From contig OY727096.1 of NCBI GenBank assembly GCA_963402885.1, forward strand, positions 8,999,501 to 9,063,500: DNA of 64,000 nt. Direction: 5' to 3'. This DNA comes from Antedon bifida (Eukaryota; Echinodermata; Crinoidea; Comatulida; Antedonidae). Below the pieces are notes generated by a model. It was not told where the DNA came from. It was given only the letters and a program-made list of their open reading frames with translations, and searched no databases. Both the position numbers and the translations under genes were made by a program. Position 1 is the stretch's first letter; each line of letters opens with the position of its first letter. This document shows positions 51,301-59,309 of this stretch, piece by piece.

Positions 51301-54300
51301 ATTTGTCTAAAGTACTTCTAGATGAAAAGTGAGCAAACTATAAGAAAGCAGCAATGTCCTTAATACAGTTTCTTTAATCCCTGGTTAAATGAAGCTAATG
51401 TATTTTCCCATAATCCTCAGACAATTCTCTTTACAGCTATGCCATCTGGTTTGTTACACATCAACACTTCTGTTTTTACTCAAATTAATATAATCTTTAT
51501 AATTTCTTATCAGATATATTTTGTAATAAATTCCTTTCTCTAAATATTGTTTGAAACTGTGTTATATGAAGTATCAAATAATAAGCTTAGGGAATAGCTT
51601 AAATTGATATAACAAGAACAGTTGTTAATGCTAGTATACAATAACAATTACATTTCTTTTTGATGTAAAGCAATATCTTTTTAAATATAGGGAACTTGAA
51701 ACAAATAGTAATTATTATAACATGCCAGAGTGATATCCTTACTGTCTGATTGGTTAATTTCATATCACATGTCATTTAGTATTAGTTATATGCACTGGAA
51801 CAGTTCTATTTCATGGTTCTATTAAATGCTAATCTATTGCACGTAGATGGGCATTGTCTATAACTGCTCTATTCTGCATTCAAAATTTGTAGGTGGCCTA
51901 TATTTTCCTAGGATAGTAAGCAGTGGAATAAATGAATTGAACAAAAACTAGCACTCCTTTGTTTAATAAACTCAAGTCATGAAGATATTTTCTTCTTTAA
52001 CTTATAAACATTCATTATTTTTATATGATAGGCAGCAATAGTAGTTTGAACTTTAACATTCTAAACACTTTCTTATGAGAAAGGGGAATTTATTCATGTT
52101 GTCATTAGGCCTGTTTACCCACAAGCAATAATGGTGCCTGGAAATACTGATGTTGTCAATGTATTGATTAGACGTTAGAGAGGTGGATATGTGATTTAAT
52201 AACCAGCCAAATAAACCCCTAAAAACATACGAAATACTGAAGTGTCTCAAAGCAAGAGAAGTCTCATATTCAATTTTAATATTAATAATTTTGAATTCAA
52301 AAACCATTCTTATCCTAGGTCAGATATAATAGCAACAAATATTTAGCAAAAACAATCCTCTTATCATCATTTTTCAATGATTTTGCATTGAATATATTTC
52401 AAAATAACTTACGTTGTGTTAAGAGACAAACACAATAAAGTATATAGTTGTATTAATTTAATGTGAAATATCTGAGACAAAAGCTTTAACTAATATCATG
52501 ATACTTTGCTGATATTTACACTATTTAAAGATGAAGTGATTAACTTGATTAAAACTACAAAGTAACCTATTCAAAGTCTGATTTTAATGAATCTTCAATT
52601 TTCATGTTTTTGGAGGACAATACATCTTTAATTAAAATAACATTTTTATTTATCCTAGCATTTGATGTTGACATTTAAACTCTCCCTCTAATAACAATAG
52701 TGTTTATACCAGGATACACATTTATATTACAAAATTACAATTGCTGTTTTATATAAACAGAACATGATTAGAGAATGAGAGAACAATTCCGGAACTAAAC
52801 GTTATCAATTAAGCCTCATATTGTTTTGAACATAGTAATTTTGTTAAATTTTACCAAAATTGTTACATCTCATTAATAAAAACGTGAGCATCAATGATGC
52901 AATATCTCACTATGGCTCTATCCACACTATCAAACTAGTTTAAGAAAAAAAGTGCGATGTGCCTAAATATGCCTACATCATGTCCATATACAATAAGTCT
53001 ATGGCCACATCACATTTTTTTTGTCACACAAAGTTTGATAGTGTAGACAGAGCTTTATGTTTGAACTGTATAGATATTTTAAAATGAAAACTAAATAGCT
53101 TACCCGTCTCCATTTAGGTCGACTGTACATGTTTCATAGCCAAATGATTCTGTAAGACTCTCACCATGAAGAACTTGGTGGACAACTAGGACTTGCTCTA
53201 CAATGTAGAATATCGTCACAGCACCTTTTGTTTCACTTCTTGGTGCACCAGCCACGAAGAAGTTAGGATCCTCACCAGCTGATGTATTCTTAAATTTACC
53301 AATCGACATAGATAACCCTAAAAAATATTTATATCATTTGTTTGGAGAATCATAAAAGATGGATAACTTTTTAAAACAAGGGTTAATTGTGATTAATAAC
53401 TACCGTATTTACTGTGAGAGATCATACTCTACAGTAGTAGTAGTTAATTAAATTCTATAGTCTACACTATAAAACTTGTTTGACAAAAAAAGGGTGATGT
53501 GCCCAAATAATATGGTAGTGACATCATCATGTACATATGTGGGCACATCACATTTGTTGTCACATAAAGTTTAATAGTGTAGACAGAGCTTAAAACCCAG
53601 TAATCCTATCATTTTTTGCATATATACAAACATCTTAATTTGACTTTAATATAAATCAACAGCATAATTATTCTATAAATAAATTTCATGCACAATTTAA
53701 TACTAGGCCTACACAAGGTATATATCATTGTTGTGCTTTTTTAAAGGAAGCTGTAATTATGTAACTAGAAAATGATTCATATATATATGTAATTAAATAT
53801 AATACAATCTAAATACTATTGTTTTTAATTGGGAATTGATTTTTTAATTAAAATGTTTTATTGAAAAAAAAATAAATGAACAATAGAAACTTTAGAAATG
53901 AACATTGTGACTTTCAAATGAATTATAACTATATATCATTTAAATACTATTGATCATAATAGGGAATTGATAGTTGACAAAAACAATATAGTTGCTTATA
54001 AAAAGATACATTTCAGATCCAGTTTAAGATTTAACCAAAAATACTTTATCAATAAATCTCACTCAATCATAGCATTCACCTCTATTAAAATCAACCTATA
54101 TATTGTAATTAGTATTGTAGGCTTCAACTCCTGTAACTCAAAGATATAAAATCAGTGATGAGGATCATAAACGCCAGGTGTCTTGCAAAGAAAAAACAAG
54201 AATGGCTTGAAGGGATAGCTTTTTTGTAAAATAGCATTCAATGTGTCATCTCCATACCAAGTAACATTGTTGCATTTTTGTCAAAGCTATGACATACAGT

Positions 54301-57300
54301 ATTTCTATTATATTTATCTATAGTATGATGGCCTGAAGGAAAACAATAGATATTGAATATTTCTTCTGAAAAGCATATGTTCCAAATTCCATATTGCTCC
54401 AATTACGGAACTGCCTGCATTTTGCAAAATACAGAGATTTGGCAACAATGATATGGATAATTTGAAAATTGCACATTCATAGTTAACTCGGATTACATAA
54501 GCAATTATTGCATTAATTGTGTATTTTTTCTGTACATAAATGTTTATTTTGTTGCCATTTTTTGTGTGCCAATAAGTTTATTAAGTTTCAAACATCAATG
54601 TTTATTCATTTGATATAAAATGTAATATTCACAAATGAAGACAGTTTGTCTGATTTGTCATGCCAGTGAATGTTGGCATAATTGTAATGCATACTAGCAA
54701 TCAAATTTGTTTAAAACCTTCAGTACAATTCGGATTAATTTGATCTAATAACCCCCGGACTCACCAACCTCCACCCCTCTTCGATCACACCCCACATAGT
54801 TATGAAAGGCCTACAGTTAAAAGTACTTTGCAAACTGTGTAACTGAATAGGTGGCATATTGGCTAATGATTAAAATACCTCCCCATCCAGCCACAATCAA
54901 CAAATCTTAACCCCCCTTCAGGTTTGCACTTAAATCATTAACTATTTGTCTAGTCTCATTCCCAGAAGACAATAATATTGTATCATCAGCATATAACATA
55001 ATATTGCAATTTACAATGATTGTGATGTCATTCATGTTATAAATTATCAGAATAGTGTGCATGTGTTTGGCTCACCTGAATAACTTTGTTGACTCACGCC
55101 TACTCTCGTTAATTCACTAAAAACTAAACCAGTAATAGAAAAGAAGTTGTCAGTGATATCAAGAGCTATCATGCCACCACGGAACTGATTAACTCCTGGC
55201 ACTCCGGCTGCCATGTATTTAAAATTGTCTTGCAATTCCTAAAAAAAGAAAATAATGTTAGTGACTGTTCACATGCTTTCATTTTATACAACAAGCTGAG
55301 TACAACTCATTGATCTGAAAAAATAGTAACAAATATTGATAAAATCAGCTTGTAATGACCATGTTAATTAATCAAGTCTGAACAATTTGTTGTTACTACG
55401 CTAATGATTATGTAACCTTACTTTTATGATACGAAAGCATTACTCCATAGATCAGAACACACTAAGCCAAGAGCTAAACCCTTAGGAAAAATCTTATACA
55501 ATATTATAATTTAAGTACTAAAATACATATAGTATCTATGACCACTAATAGGCTTGTGATCATCTTGATTTGATTTGAGGATGACCACAGTAAATTTTCA
55601 ACAGTGGGCCTACACCAATTTTGTAGAGAGGTGGCAATGGGACACCTTAAAGCCCCCTTCCCTACGTTTTTTAGATCTAATTTAAGATCACAAACTATAT
55701 TTAATGTAAAAATAATACTATATGGTCCTATAGTGATAACTTTTTTCGTCTTTAAACGGTTAAAAATGTGAAAAATAAGTCGATTCTAATAATTATAGCG
55801 GCCCGCTATAAATCCCAAAATGCATTGCGCGCGGATTGATATTTTTGTTTTTCACCTGTAATTCTCCCACTTTTCGATCGATCGTGAGGCCAAAACAAAT
55901 GGAAGACTCCTAACTTTTCAACGAAAATACCGGGTTTTCCCCAATTTGTATCAACGGAGTCTGGCAAAAATAGAAAGACAATTAATGCAGCAACTATACA
56001 ACGTCAGGCTAGGTACATAGCTAGCGTACGATGTTCGTACGTTACCGATGTTTACCAGCTAGGCCTACAAAACTAAGCCTAGCTAGGCTAGGCCTAAGAC
56101 CGTCCACGACAGGTCGATCGCCGCGAGCTACTTAGGTAGTGCATTGTTTCTCACTTTTTATCATAATTTACCATAAAACGTACATTTAAGACAAGGAATG
56201 ACATGGTTTAATGTTTTTAAAGTGATATATATGTATTATTTTCCAAAAAACGTCCAAAATTGCAGGGAAGGGGTCTTTAAGGAAGCCTTGTTTTGGCACC
56301 TCTTATAGTCTTATCACACTCAGCTGTTAAAGTGATCAAGTATAGATAATTTAAAAGTGTTGACAAGTATGTCTACTTCAACAAGTCAACTAGTATATTT
56401 ATAATAGGAAAGATTTCATTTATTCCATGGAAGTATACACTAAATAGCATCTTGTTTTTGTTTTGAGTTATTTATATTTATAGTATATTCAATGTTTGTA
56501 TTTCACTACTAATTTTGTGTAGTCTAAATTGTCAACACTGTATGCTAGTGTGGACAGAGCTTAATGAAGCAACCCTGGTTATTAATACAGATTTCTTACC
56601 AATCTGTCAGTAAACACTTCAAAATACATGCAAGCCATATGGCAATTGACAATATTCTACTTTTAAAGGCACATGGTAGTACTTTGAAAGCCATCTTGAT
56701 GTTTTAATAATATTCAACAACTATTTAATTTCTTTAAATGTATAGATAACACCTCACTGCTGACAACAGTAGCTACAGATGGTATCACCAACATGTGGTA
56801 ATACTTTTTATATTAATATCAGTTACTTTCAATGTTTTAGAAATAATTGTGTTGACATTATTATTCATGGCTGAAAACAAGTAATAACCGGTTTAGTATA
56901 GTATGATCCTCTAAATTTTTAGTCTAGGGCAGATTGAGATGCTGAGAGTCTCCAAAGCTACAAAAGACATTTATCCTTCCCACTGAAAGATATACAGTAA
57001 GAAGATACAGGGCCGTACGCAGGATTTTATTTGGGTGGGTGCGGATTAATATATTTTGGACCATTTTCATAATATAAATGTATAATACACTACAGATTTA
57101 TTTTAAGACCCTATAAAATGTAGACCTGTTGCAATTTGGGGGGTGCGTACGCACCCCACCTGCGTATGGCCCTGAGATATAAGAAACAAAATTAAGGGAC
57201 AAGGCAGGAAGGGATTGGCCTTGTTTACTAAATCTGCAATCAATATAAGAATTTTGAAATTATGATAAAATGGCACCTCTCATAAAAGGCCTGTTCATCC

Positions 57301-57617
57301 TCTGCCTAAATCATTGCCTGGTCCTTATAATTTGTTGACATTATGTCTATTTTACTACTTGTAAAAATGAGGAAAAAATTGAAGAATATAAAAAGATCGG
57401 ATAAAAATAACCCGGGATAATAACTTACTGATTGGTCTTTTATTTTTGTTAAAGCAAGTCCGGTTCCAGCCTGACAGTACCCATAGTCTTGTGTCCTGCC
57501 TAAACAGAACCTTATTCCCTCTGGTTCATCTTTAATGCTTACATCATAGACATTCTGGTTTATCTGGTAACACTTTCCCAAACCCAACAATTCATACTTA
57601 TACCGATGAGCACATAC
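18230..57617 (-). CDS. ITGA3/ITGA6/ITGA7-like: Integrin alpha subunit, laminin-receptor (PS1) class; 5' end missing
   Basis: Exons, minus strand in order: 57429-57617, 55076-55238, 53104-53317, 43998-44088, 34246-34360, 33318-33570, 32668-32769, 31467-31525, 30787-30959, 29361-29516, 28827-28909, 28554-28692, 26513-26592, 25587-25670, 25201-25303, 24914-25087, 24330-24464, 23536-23661, 22817-22921, 20415-20543, 18230-18349. Total 2793 nt, 930 residues plus stop, all phases consistent. Order: beta-propeller FG-GAP repeats, thigh, calf-1, calf-2, RNKR cleavage site, light chain, transmembrane helix, short tail. The subunit pairs with a beta integrin at the plasma membrane to bind extracellular matrix. 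PS1 class is indicated by CAHRY with GKCY, DNxxDxLRP, GKWLLYL, SRLWNSTF and WKCGFF, all seen in alpha-3/6/7. Signal peptide and blade 1 (roughly 100-150 residues) were not found and should lie upstream of 64000. Confidence 0.93.
18978..19100. mobile_element. CAGGGTGGATCC MITE
   Basis: Left end CAGGGTGGATCCAGGGG and right end CCCCTGGATCTGTCCCTG are inverted repeats. 123 bp, in an integrin intron. Confidence 0.7.
19318..19435. repeat. TTGGTATTG minisatellite
   Basis: Irregular tandem array built from TGTTGGTATTG and GGCAGT units. Both open frames read from it are simply this repeat. Confidence 0.7.
20415..20543 (-). CDS. Integrin alpha exon: transmembrane helix
   Basis: LRMEVKRDFDEVIQSKPIAW precedes a hydrophobic run WIILCAVIGGIILLIVIILL ending LWK. 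WWIIL and LLLWK match alpha-6. Acceptor TTCCCTCAG, donor GTAGGT. Confidence 0.95.
21124..21205 (-). repeat. tRNA-like SINE fragment
   Basis: Minus strand has an A-box-like TGGTGGTTCAGATGC and a B box GGGTTCAAGTCC in the right order and spacing, but no matching acceptor stem was recognised. Confidence 0.5.
22575..22660 (-). repeat. tRNA-like SINE fragment
   Basis: Minus strand TTGGTGGTTAACATGC and B-box-like GGTTCAATACT; degenerate. Confidence 0.4.
22817..22921 (-). CDS. Integrin alpha exon: light chain membrane-proximal strand
   Basis: DYKNVDTVLIKYKGMVSIKN, then GTYITQKTERNDKHT. Acceptor TTTTTTTAG, donor GTGAGT. Confidence 0.9.
23536..23661 (-). CDS. Integrin alpha exon: light chain, calf-2
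   Basis: ECGSDEATARCFTITCFIGP, then VILNSRLWNSTFIE. LxSRLWNSTFxE is nearly identical to alpha-6. Acceptor AATTTTAG, donor GTAAGT. Confidence 0.94.
24067..24252. mobile_element. AAGCTCTGTC MITE, copies B (full) and B' (half)
   Basis: Full diverged copy 24067-24185, followed at once by the left half of another, 24186-24252 (CACTATCAAACTTTATGTG, then GATGTGCCCAAATA). It lies 78 bp beyond the donor end of the integrin cleavage-site exon. Confidence 0.65.
24330..24464 (-). CDS. Integrin alpha exon: heavy/light chain cleavage site
   Basis: LSTLPEDGSFPLKERRNKRD, then AIQDTNIQESPSNLQQSASS. RNKR is a furin-type R-X-K-R site at the position where alpha-3/6/7 are processed. Acceptor CTTTCAAG, donor GTAAGG. 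Confidence 0.9.
24914..25087 (-). CDS. Integrin alpha exon: calf-2
   Basis: IFNEGPGIVPEIQLDIQFPY, then GKWLLYLTHAPI and NGTCLLPPNSVDELNLT. SNGKWLLYL is shared with alpha-3/6/7. N-glycosylation sites NGT and NLT. Acceptor TTTTCCAG, donor GTAATG. Confidence 0.94.
25201..25303 (-). CDS. Integrin alpha exon: calf-2 start
   Basis: VGGQVIGESAMKNISMIGTY, then VQQNWT. Corresponds to the alpha-6 GGTVVGEQAMKS motif. Acceptor CTCAACAG; the donor GTTAGG is weak but in phase. Confidence 0.91.
25587..25670 (-). CDS. Integrin alpha exon: calf-1/calf-2
   Basis: TSNETMPADNFQMLVARVES, then LTDVVLS. Acceptor ATCTTTCAG, donor GTAAGT; both edge codons are split. Confidence 0.88.
25890..26030 (+). repeat. LINE-like 3' tail with TTTGATT repeats
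   Basis: GAAAGAAATAAATG followed by TTTGATTTGATTG-type repeats at 25998-26022, a tail form used by CR1/Rex-like LINEs. No coding remnant recognised. Confidence 0.4.
26513..26592 (-). CDS. Integrin alpha exon: calf-1
   Basis: ISRRISFLGNQVQLDQALLV, then FNVSAM. Acceptor CATTACAG, donor GTAAGT; phase agrees on both sides. Confidence 0.88.
27704..27853. repeat. TACAGTAGAACC-type MITE, diverged
   Basis: TACTGTACCTCTATTAATGG at the left and GGACACCCCTATTAAGG inside; the right end is degraded. Confidence 0.45.
28072..28310. mobile_element. TACAGTCAACTCTCC MITE
   Basis: Left TACAGTCAACTCTCCTAACA, right TTGGGAGAGTTGACTGA, inverted. Internal mirrored AAAACCAGA motifs. Integrin intron. Confidence 0.65.
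28554..28692 (-). CDS. Integrin alpha exon: calf-1
   Basis: GDDGISVFRVGENFKINLDL, then EDAYEAMVKISFTPVLEF. The DAYEA strand is the calf-1 hallmark. Acceptor GTGTATCAG, donor GTGAGT. Confidence 0.92.
28827..28909 (-). CDS. Integrin alpha exon: genu/calf-1 start
   Basis: ADFKKDCTKDDGICTANLQV, then NATLALP. C(G)xDxxCxxxLxL is the genu disulfide signature. Acceptor TAATTCCAG, donor GTGTGT. Confidence 0.92.
29185..29320 (+). mobile_element. Hammerhead-core repeat, copy 1 (Penelope/retrozyme-like)
   Basis: CTGATGA at 29200-29206, stem II remnant AGGATAGCGTTGCC, then CAAAAGCTCTGC where the ribozyme core needs GAAA. The downstream tail TCCATTGTTTTCCAGCCACT then GATATGGCATT is shared with copy 2. 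The core is mutated. Orientation is antisense to the integrin. Confidence 0.55.
29361..29516 (-). CDS. Integrin alpha exon: thigh to genu
   Basis: DNLIDILRPVPVELNVWLPE, then SLASFPILDINTVTHSMKK. DNxxDxLRPxP and PxLP.LD are typical of the thigh end. Acceptor TTATTAAAG, donor GTATGT. Confidence 0.93.
30524..30712. mobile_element. AAGCTCTGTC MITE, copy C
   Basis: AGCTCTGTCTACACTATCAA at left and GTAGACAGAGCTT at right. Slightly longer interior than other copies. 75 bp from an integrin thigh exon. Confidence 0.7.
30787..30959 (-). CDS. Integrin alpha exon: thigh
   Basis: VKFSLHAEKTRLDLGLTSRV, then SFYKKNG and SKSVLLGG-like strand sequence ending SYTLVFK. Corresponds to the alpha-6 LEAEK...GLSSRVxF block. 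Acceptor TTTTTATAG, donor GTAAGA. Confidence 0.92.
31467..31525 (-). CDS. Integrin alpha exon: thigh (59 nt)
   Basis: FTVEIKFWYECDGEYDEPV, with split Cys and Asp codons at its ends. Acceptor CTTTCCAG, donor GTGAGT. Confirmed by phase on both sides. Confidence 0.9.
32668..32769 (-). CDS. Integrin alpha exon: start of thigh domain
   Basis: MRPVILLKHKLNLNPDTLVR, then EDSVCSALELDRL. R(S/M)RPVI is the conserved link from propeller to thigh. Acceptor TGCTTCTAG, donor GTAAGT. Confidence 0.92.
33318..33570 (-). CDS. Integrin alpha exon: blades 6-7
   Basis: IAVGAPYENYGEGAVYIYMG, later FGYSLSGGMDMDNNSFPDLL and EVVLL. The DMDNNSFPD loop equals the alpha-6 DxDxNSxPD loop. Largest integrin exon here (253 nt). 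Acceptor AACCTTTAG; the donor GTTAGC is non-consensus after GT, but phase requires it. Confidence 0.93.
33785..33950. repeat. SINE-like fragment with inverted flanks
   Basis: TGGTCTGATGTTTGCCCTAC at 33799 and, inverted, AGTAGGGCAACATCTGACCA near 33916. CGGGTTAAAGTCCCATCC near 33855 resembles a degenerate B box. Related ends occur near 40555 and 62355. Confidence 0.45.
34246..34360 (-). CDS. Integrin alpha exon: blade 6 start
   Basis: GLLGGANNKYQEAINGPLDS, then MYGISIANLGDLNYDTFQ. The calcium loop reads DLNYDTFQD when joined to the next exon, retaining the Asp/Asn ligands. Acceptor CACCAACAG, donor GTAAGA. Confidence 0.93.
34629..34792. mobile_element. AAGCTCTGTC MITE, copy D, with internal triplication
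   Basis: Same ends as the other copies, but CCAAATATGGTAGTGATA occurs three times in tandem at about 34680-34733. Confidence 0.7.
36640..38060. repeat. Diverged tandem units inside the inner TTAA element
   Basis: Recurring blocks in the same order: GACCTTGT, AGGTCAAA with TGAGGTCAA, CCATAGTAACTGTTTCTATG, then CGTAACTAAGG. They begin near 36650, 36965, 37080, 37250 and 37930, with irregular spacing. Confidence 0.65.
37364..37880. mobile_element. GTGGCC repeat inserted within the inner element
   Basis: Starts ACAGTGTAAGTGGCCACC and ends GGGAGGTGGTCGTAAAT. Repeated GGTGGCCGCTTACGG-like words near 37710 and 37788. Breaks the surrounding tandem units. Confidence 0.55.
39791..43997. other. Intronic sequence within the 9.6-kb integrin intron
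   Basis: AT-rich, with no exon recognised. Contains a tRNA-like SINE at 40445-40530 and an A/T-rich LINE-like tail at about 43190-43400. The 90-codon open frame at 41383-41655 has no family features. Confidence 0.4.
40445..40530 (+). repeat. tRNA-like SINE head
   Basis: TGGTGGTCTAAAGGTATG (A box) and GTAGGTTCGAGTCCTAC (B box with a 5-bp T stem). The anticodon-arm-like region CAGGCTGGTGATCTG would place GGT in the loop. The acceptor stem does not pair, so I read it as a SINE rather than a working tRNA gene. Confidence 0.6.
43998..44088 (-). CDS. Integrin alpha exon: second half of the calcium loop and FG-GAP
   Basis: LDDLVVGAPLHYNRKEQIGG, then RIYIYINDGE. Joined to the previous exon it gives DLNGDGLDDLVVGAP, a canonical DxNxDGxxD loop. 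Acceptor TTTTGCAG, donor GTAAGT. Lies between introns of 9.0 and 9.6 kb. Confidence 0.94.
44125..44285 (+). mobile_element. Hammerhead-core repeat, copy 2
   Basis: TTGATGA at 44141-44147 (ribozyme consensus CTGATGA), stem II AGGGCTAGTGTTGTCC, GAAA at 44164-44167, then GTTTTGC and TA at the expected cleavage position. Downstream GATCCAGCCACTGATATACC matches the tail of copy 1. Preceded by a (TA)n run. Near-intact core, with the C3 position mutated. Confidence 0.6.
44318..44752 (-). repeat. Two tandem copies of a tRNA-derived SINE
   Basis: Copy 1 about 44318-44492 and copy 2 about 44614-44752 share ATTCTAAACTGCC, GATAAAGATGA and CTTGATATGCAGAT. On the minus strand copy 1 has AGTGGTCTAATGG (A box) and GGGTTTGAATCTTGG (B box). 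The space between carries unrelated sequence. Confidence 0.7.
46017..46370. mobile_element. TTAA-flanked MITE
   Basis: TTAA at 46017-46020 and 46367-46370. Termini AGATGTATTGTCCTCC and GGGGGACAATACATCT are inverted. 346 bp internal, non-coding. A diverged relative may lie at about 15100-15380. Confidence 0.8.
48177..48215. repeat. Inverted repeat with one bulge
   Basis: TTTCAATATAGGGATTA, CAAT loop, then its complement with one extra C. Intronic. Confidence 0.8.
49489..49625. mobile_element. TACAGTAGAACC MITE, compact copy
   Basis: TACAGTAGAACCCATATTAA at left and GGATGGGTTCTACTATA at right. The two halves are imperfect palindromes around GGGTGTC words. Confidence 0.7.
52525..52631. repeat. 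Internally deleted copy of the 46-kb TTAA MITE, inverted
   Basis: About 95 bp match the complement of 46021-46115 (GATTAAAACTACAAAG..., TTTTTGGAGGACAATACATC). Bounded by TTAA at both sides. Confidence 0.7.
52911..53056. mobile_element. AAGCTCTGTC MITE, copy E
   Basis: CACTATCAAACTAGTTTAAG at left and TTGATAGTGTAGACAGAGCT at right. Ends 48 bp from the blade 3-4 exon. Confidence 0.72.
53104..53317 (-). CDS. Integrin alpha exon: blades 3-4 and first half of a calcium loop
   Basis: LSMSIGKF, NFFVAGAPRS, GAVTIFY, then SFGYETCTVDLNGDG at the 3' edge. It ends after GG of the last Gly codon, so the calcium-binding loop is cut by the next intron. Acceptor TTTTTTAG, donor GTAAGC. Confidence 0.94.
53455..53592. 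mobile_element. AAGCTCTGTC MITE, copy F
   Basis: Same family and orientation as copy E, on the other side of the exon and 138 bp from it. Right end ATAGTGTAGACAGAGCTT is intact; the left end lost a few bases. Confidence 0.72.
55076..55238 (-). CDS. Integrin alpha exon: propeller blade 3
   Basis: KYMAAGVPGVNQFRGGMIAL (the GAPG...W.G position), then SELTRVGVSQQSYS. The family's GAPG reads GVPG here. Acceptor TTTTTTAG, donor GTGAGC. Confidence 0.9.
55647..56280. mobile_element. TTAA-flanked transposon, short copy (unoccupied)
   Basis: TTAA at 55647-55650 and 56277-56280. Same termini and sequence as the outer parts of the 35.5-kb element, and uninterrupted across GACAATTAATGCAGC, where the other copy carries the 3.7-kb insertion. 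Confidence 0.88.
57008..57174. mobile_element. CAGGGCCGTACGCAGG MITE
   Basis: Left CAGGGCCGTACGCAGG and right CCTGCGTATGGCCCTG are inverted. Internal palindrome GGGTGCGTACGCACCC at 57141-57156. 254 bp beyond the donor side of the blade-2 exon. Confidence 0.75.
57429..57617 (-). CDS. Integrin alpha exon: propeller blade 2 Cys loops
   Basis: 63 codons in phase 0: VCAHRYKYELLGLGKCYQIN, later RFCLGRTQDYGYCQAGTG. The Cys pattern and CAHRY match alpha-3/6/7. Acceptor TTTTTACAG, donor GTAAGT. First integrin exon visible in the window. Confidence 0.92.
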
Positions 57618-58684
57618 CTGTAAAAATAAATAAATCAGTAAAAAAAAATATATTTAATATAAAATAGATAATTTTAACCGATAGAACTTAACATTAACGC
57701 TATTACAAATGTTGGCATAATTTGACCAAATTTAGCATAGTTTTATCCTTTTTACCCTCTACACGGCAAAAATTTAAAAAGTGTTCAATATTGCATAAAC
57801 ATGGGCTATGATCGAGTGCTGATTACCTGGATAAACCGACATTAGCCCTTGCCCTACAAGGTGGGGACACATTTTGTGGAAAGGGCCAAAGTCAGGTTAT
57901 CCAATAACCAGCTAAGATAGGCGAGATAGACTGAACATTTTTCTAAAAATCTTAAACAAACTTTGTCAAATAACAACAACTGTAATAGTTATGAATTTTT
58001 AGCTTATACTGTTATATAAATTGTTGGGAATATAAAATGTTGGTTTAAATGCAAAATATAACCTTCAATTTTAAGCCTTATCATTAAAATTACAATAACC
58101 TTGAAAATATAATTTAATATCAATAATAATAATTGTTTTATTATTATGTATTGTTGTGTCAATCAGCAAACAGATAAGCCTTTAAATACCAAAGGGACTA
58201 ATTTATTCTCTACAAATCTGAAAACACAGATGGAAAAAATGTTGTATATCATAACTATCCTCAGTATTAATCAATATTATTGTGCTAAAGGAGTTTCCAC
58301 TAAAAAGACAAACAAAGAAATTGTTTTTCACTGCCTTATTCAATGCCATTTGTTGTCTTTTTTTTCTGTAAATGTTCTGCACCAGAAGGAGTCTAATTTA
58401 AAAGTGGAAATTCAAACAATTTTCAAAAATTTGCTATTTTTTTTGGAATATATATTCTGGAATGTAAATGAATTGAAAATGAATTTTAAATATACAGTAC
58501 TATATAGATTTAATCTTTGGTATGGTGGTCATTGTTTAAACCTCTAGCAATATCCTTAACATTGTCAGACCTTGTTTCGCAATTGCTTCAGATGAGCCAA
58601 CATCAAACCAAAATGGAAATGTTTCTATGCAATTTAAAAATAATTCAGAACAAACAATATCATTTTCATTATTGATAATCTCCA

Positions 58685-58939
58685 TTAGCTTATAGGGGCA
58701 TCACATACAGTAGTAGCAAATATCTGATAGCTTCCATGTGGAGGATAATAACTCCAATGATGAACAACTTTAAATCTGAGTTCATCTACATTCTCACGCC
58801 CATCCCAACCATAATGAAGCCATCGTAAATGCCAAGGGGTTCCATCGTTATTAGGGAGCATGACGAAACTAAACACACTCGGCTTAGGGCAACATAGATC
58901 AGTGAAGATAACATACTTTATACTAATCTTCTGATTCAT
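58685..58939 (-). pseudogene. Unrecognised coding-looking exon or retro-fragment
   Basis: The minus-strand frame ends with TAA and encodes a Trp/Tyr/His-rich stretch: VFSFVMLPNNDGTPWHLRWL, then HYGWDGRENVDELRFKVVHH, then WSYYPPHGSYQIF. Composition and base content are unlike the surrounding intron. A possible acceptor (TCATCATTAG) precedes it near 58951. It does not fit the integrin: a stop ends it and the residues are wrong for blade 1. It could be the last exon of a nested gene or a retroposed gene end. I do not recognise the family. Confidence 0.45.
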
Positions 58940-59309
58940 ATTTTGATTCTAATGATGAAAGATATGATCTCTTAATTTATTGGGTTGATAACAGGTTGTT
59001 GTGGAGCCAGTTATACTGTCTGTGGTTTCAAAGTGGAGGAAAAAACATTAAAAAAAATACCAAGGCTGTGGTTCTTTTCACTTTAAGGAATTTACATTTT
59101 AATATTTGTTATATAATAGATAGTCTCTATACTTTTTATATAAAGATTTTATTGTAACATAATAATTCTACTAACTGCCTTTGATTGAGAAATTAGGAAA
59201 CAACCCGAAAGAATATAGATAAAAAAAAACATGTTGTTGTTTTAACTAAGCTTGACTACTACAATTTGGCAAAGTATCCGAAGAAAACATCAGTCAATAA
59301 CAGAAACTT

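Larger units (their letters stand above)
44089..53103. other. 9.0-kb integrin intron
   Basis: Mostly AT-rich and featureless. Holds a hammerhead-core repeat, tandem SINEs, a TTAA MITE and its deletion derivative, one TACAGTAGAACC MITE, an AAGCTCTGTC MITE and a hairpin, each listed separately. No additional exon recognised. Confidence 0.6.

Noticed and set aside
58146..58547. 133-codon plus-strand open frame
   Set aside because: AT-driven composition rich in Leu/Phe/Asn/Lys, no motif, no splice context, and inside an integrin intron; the length is plausible by chance in such DNA.
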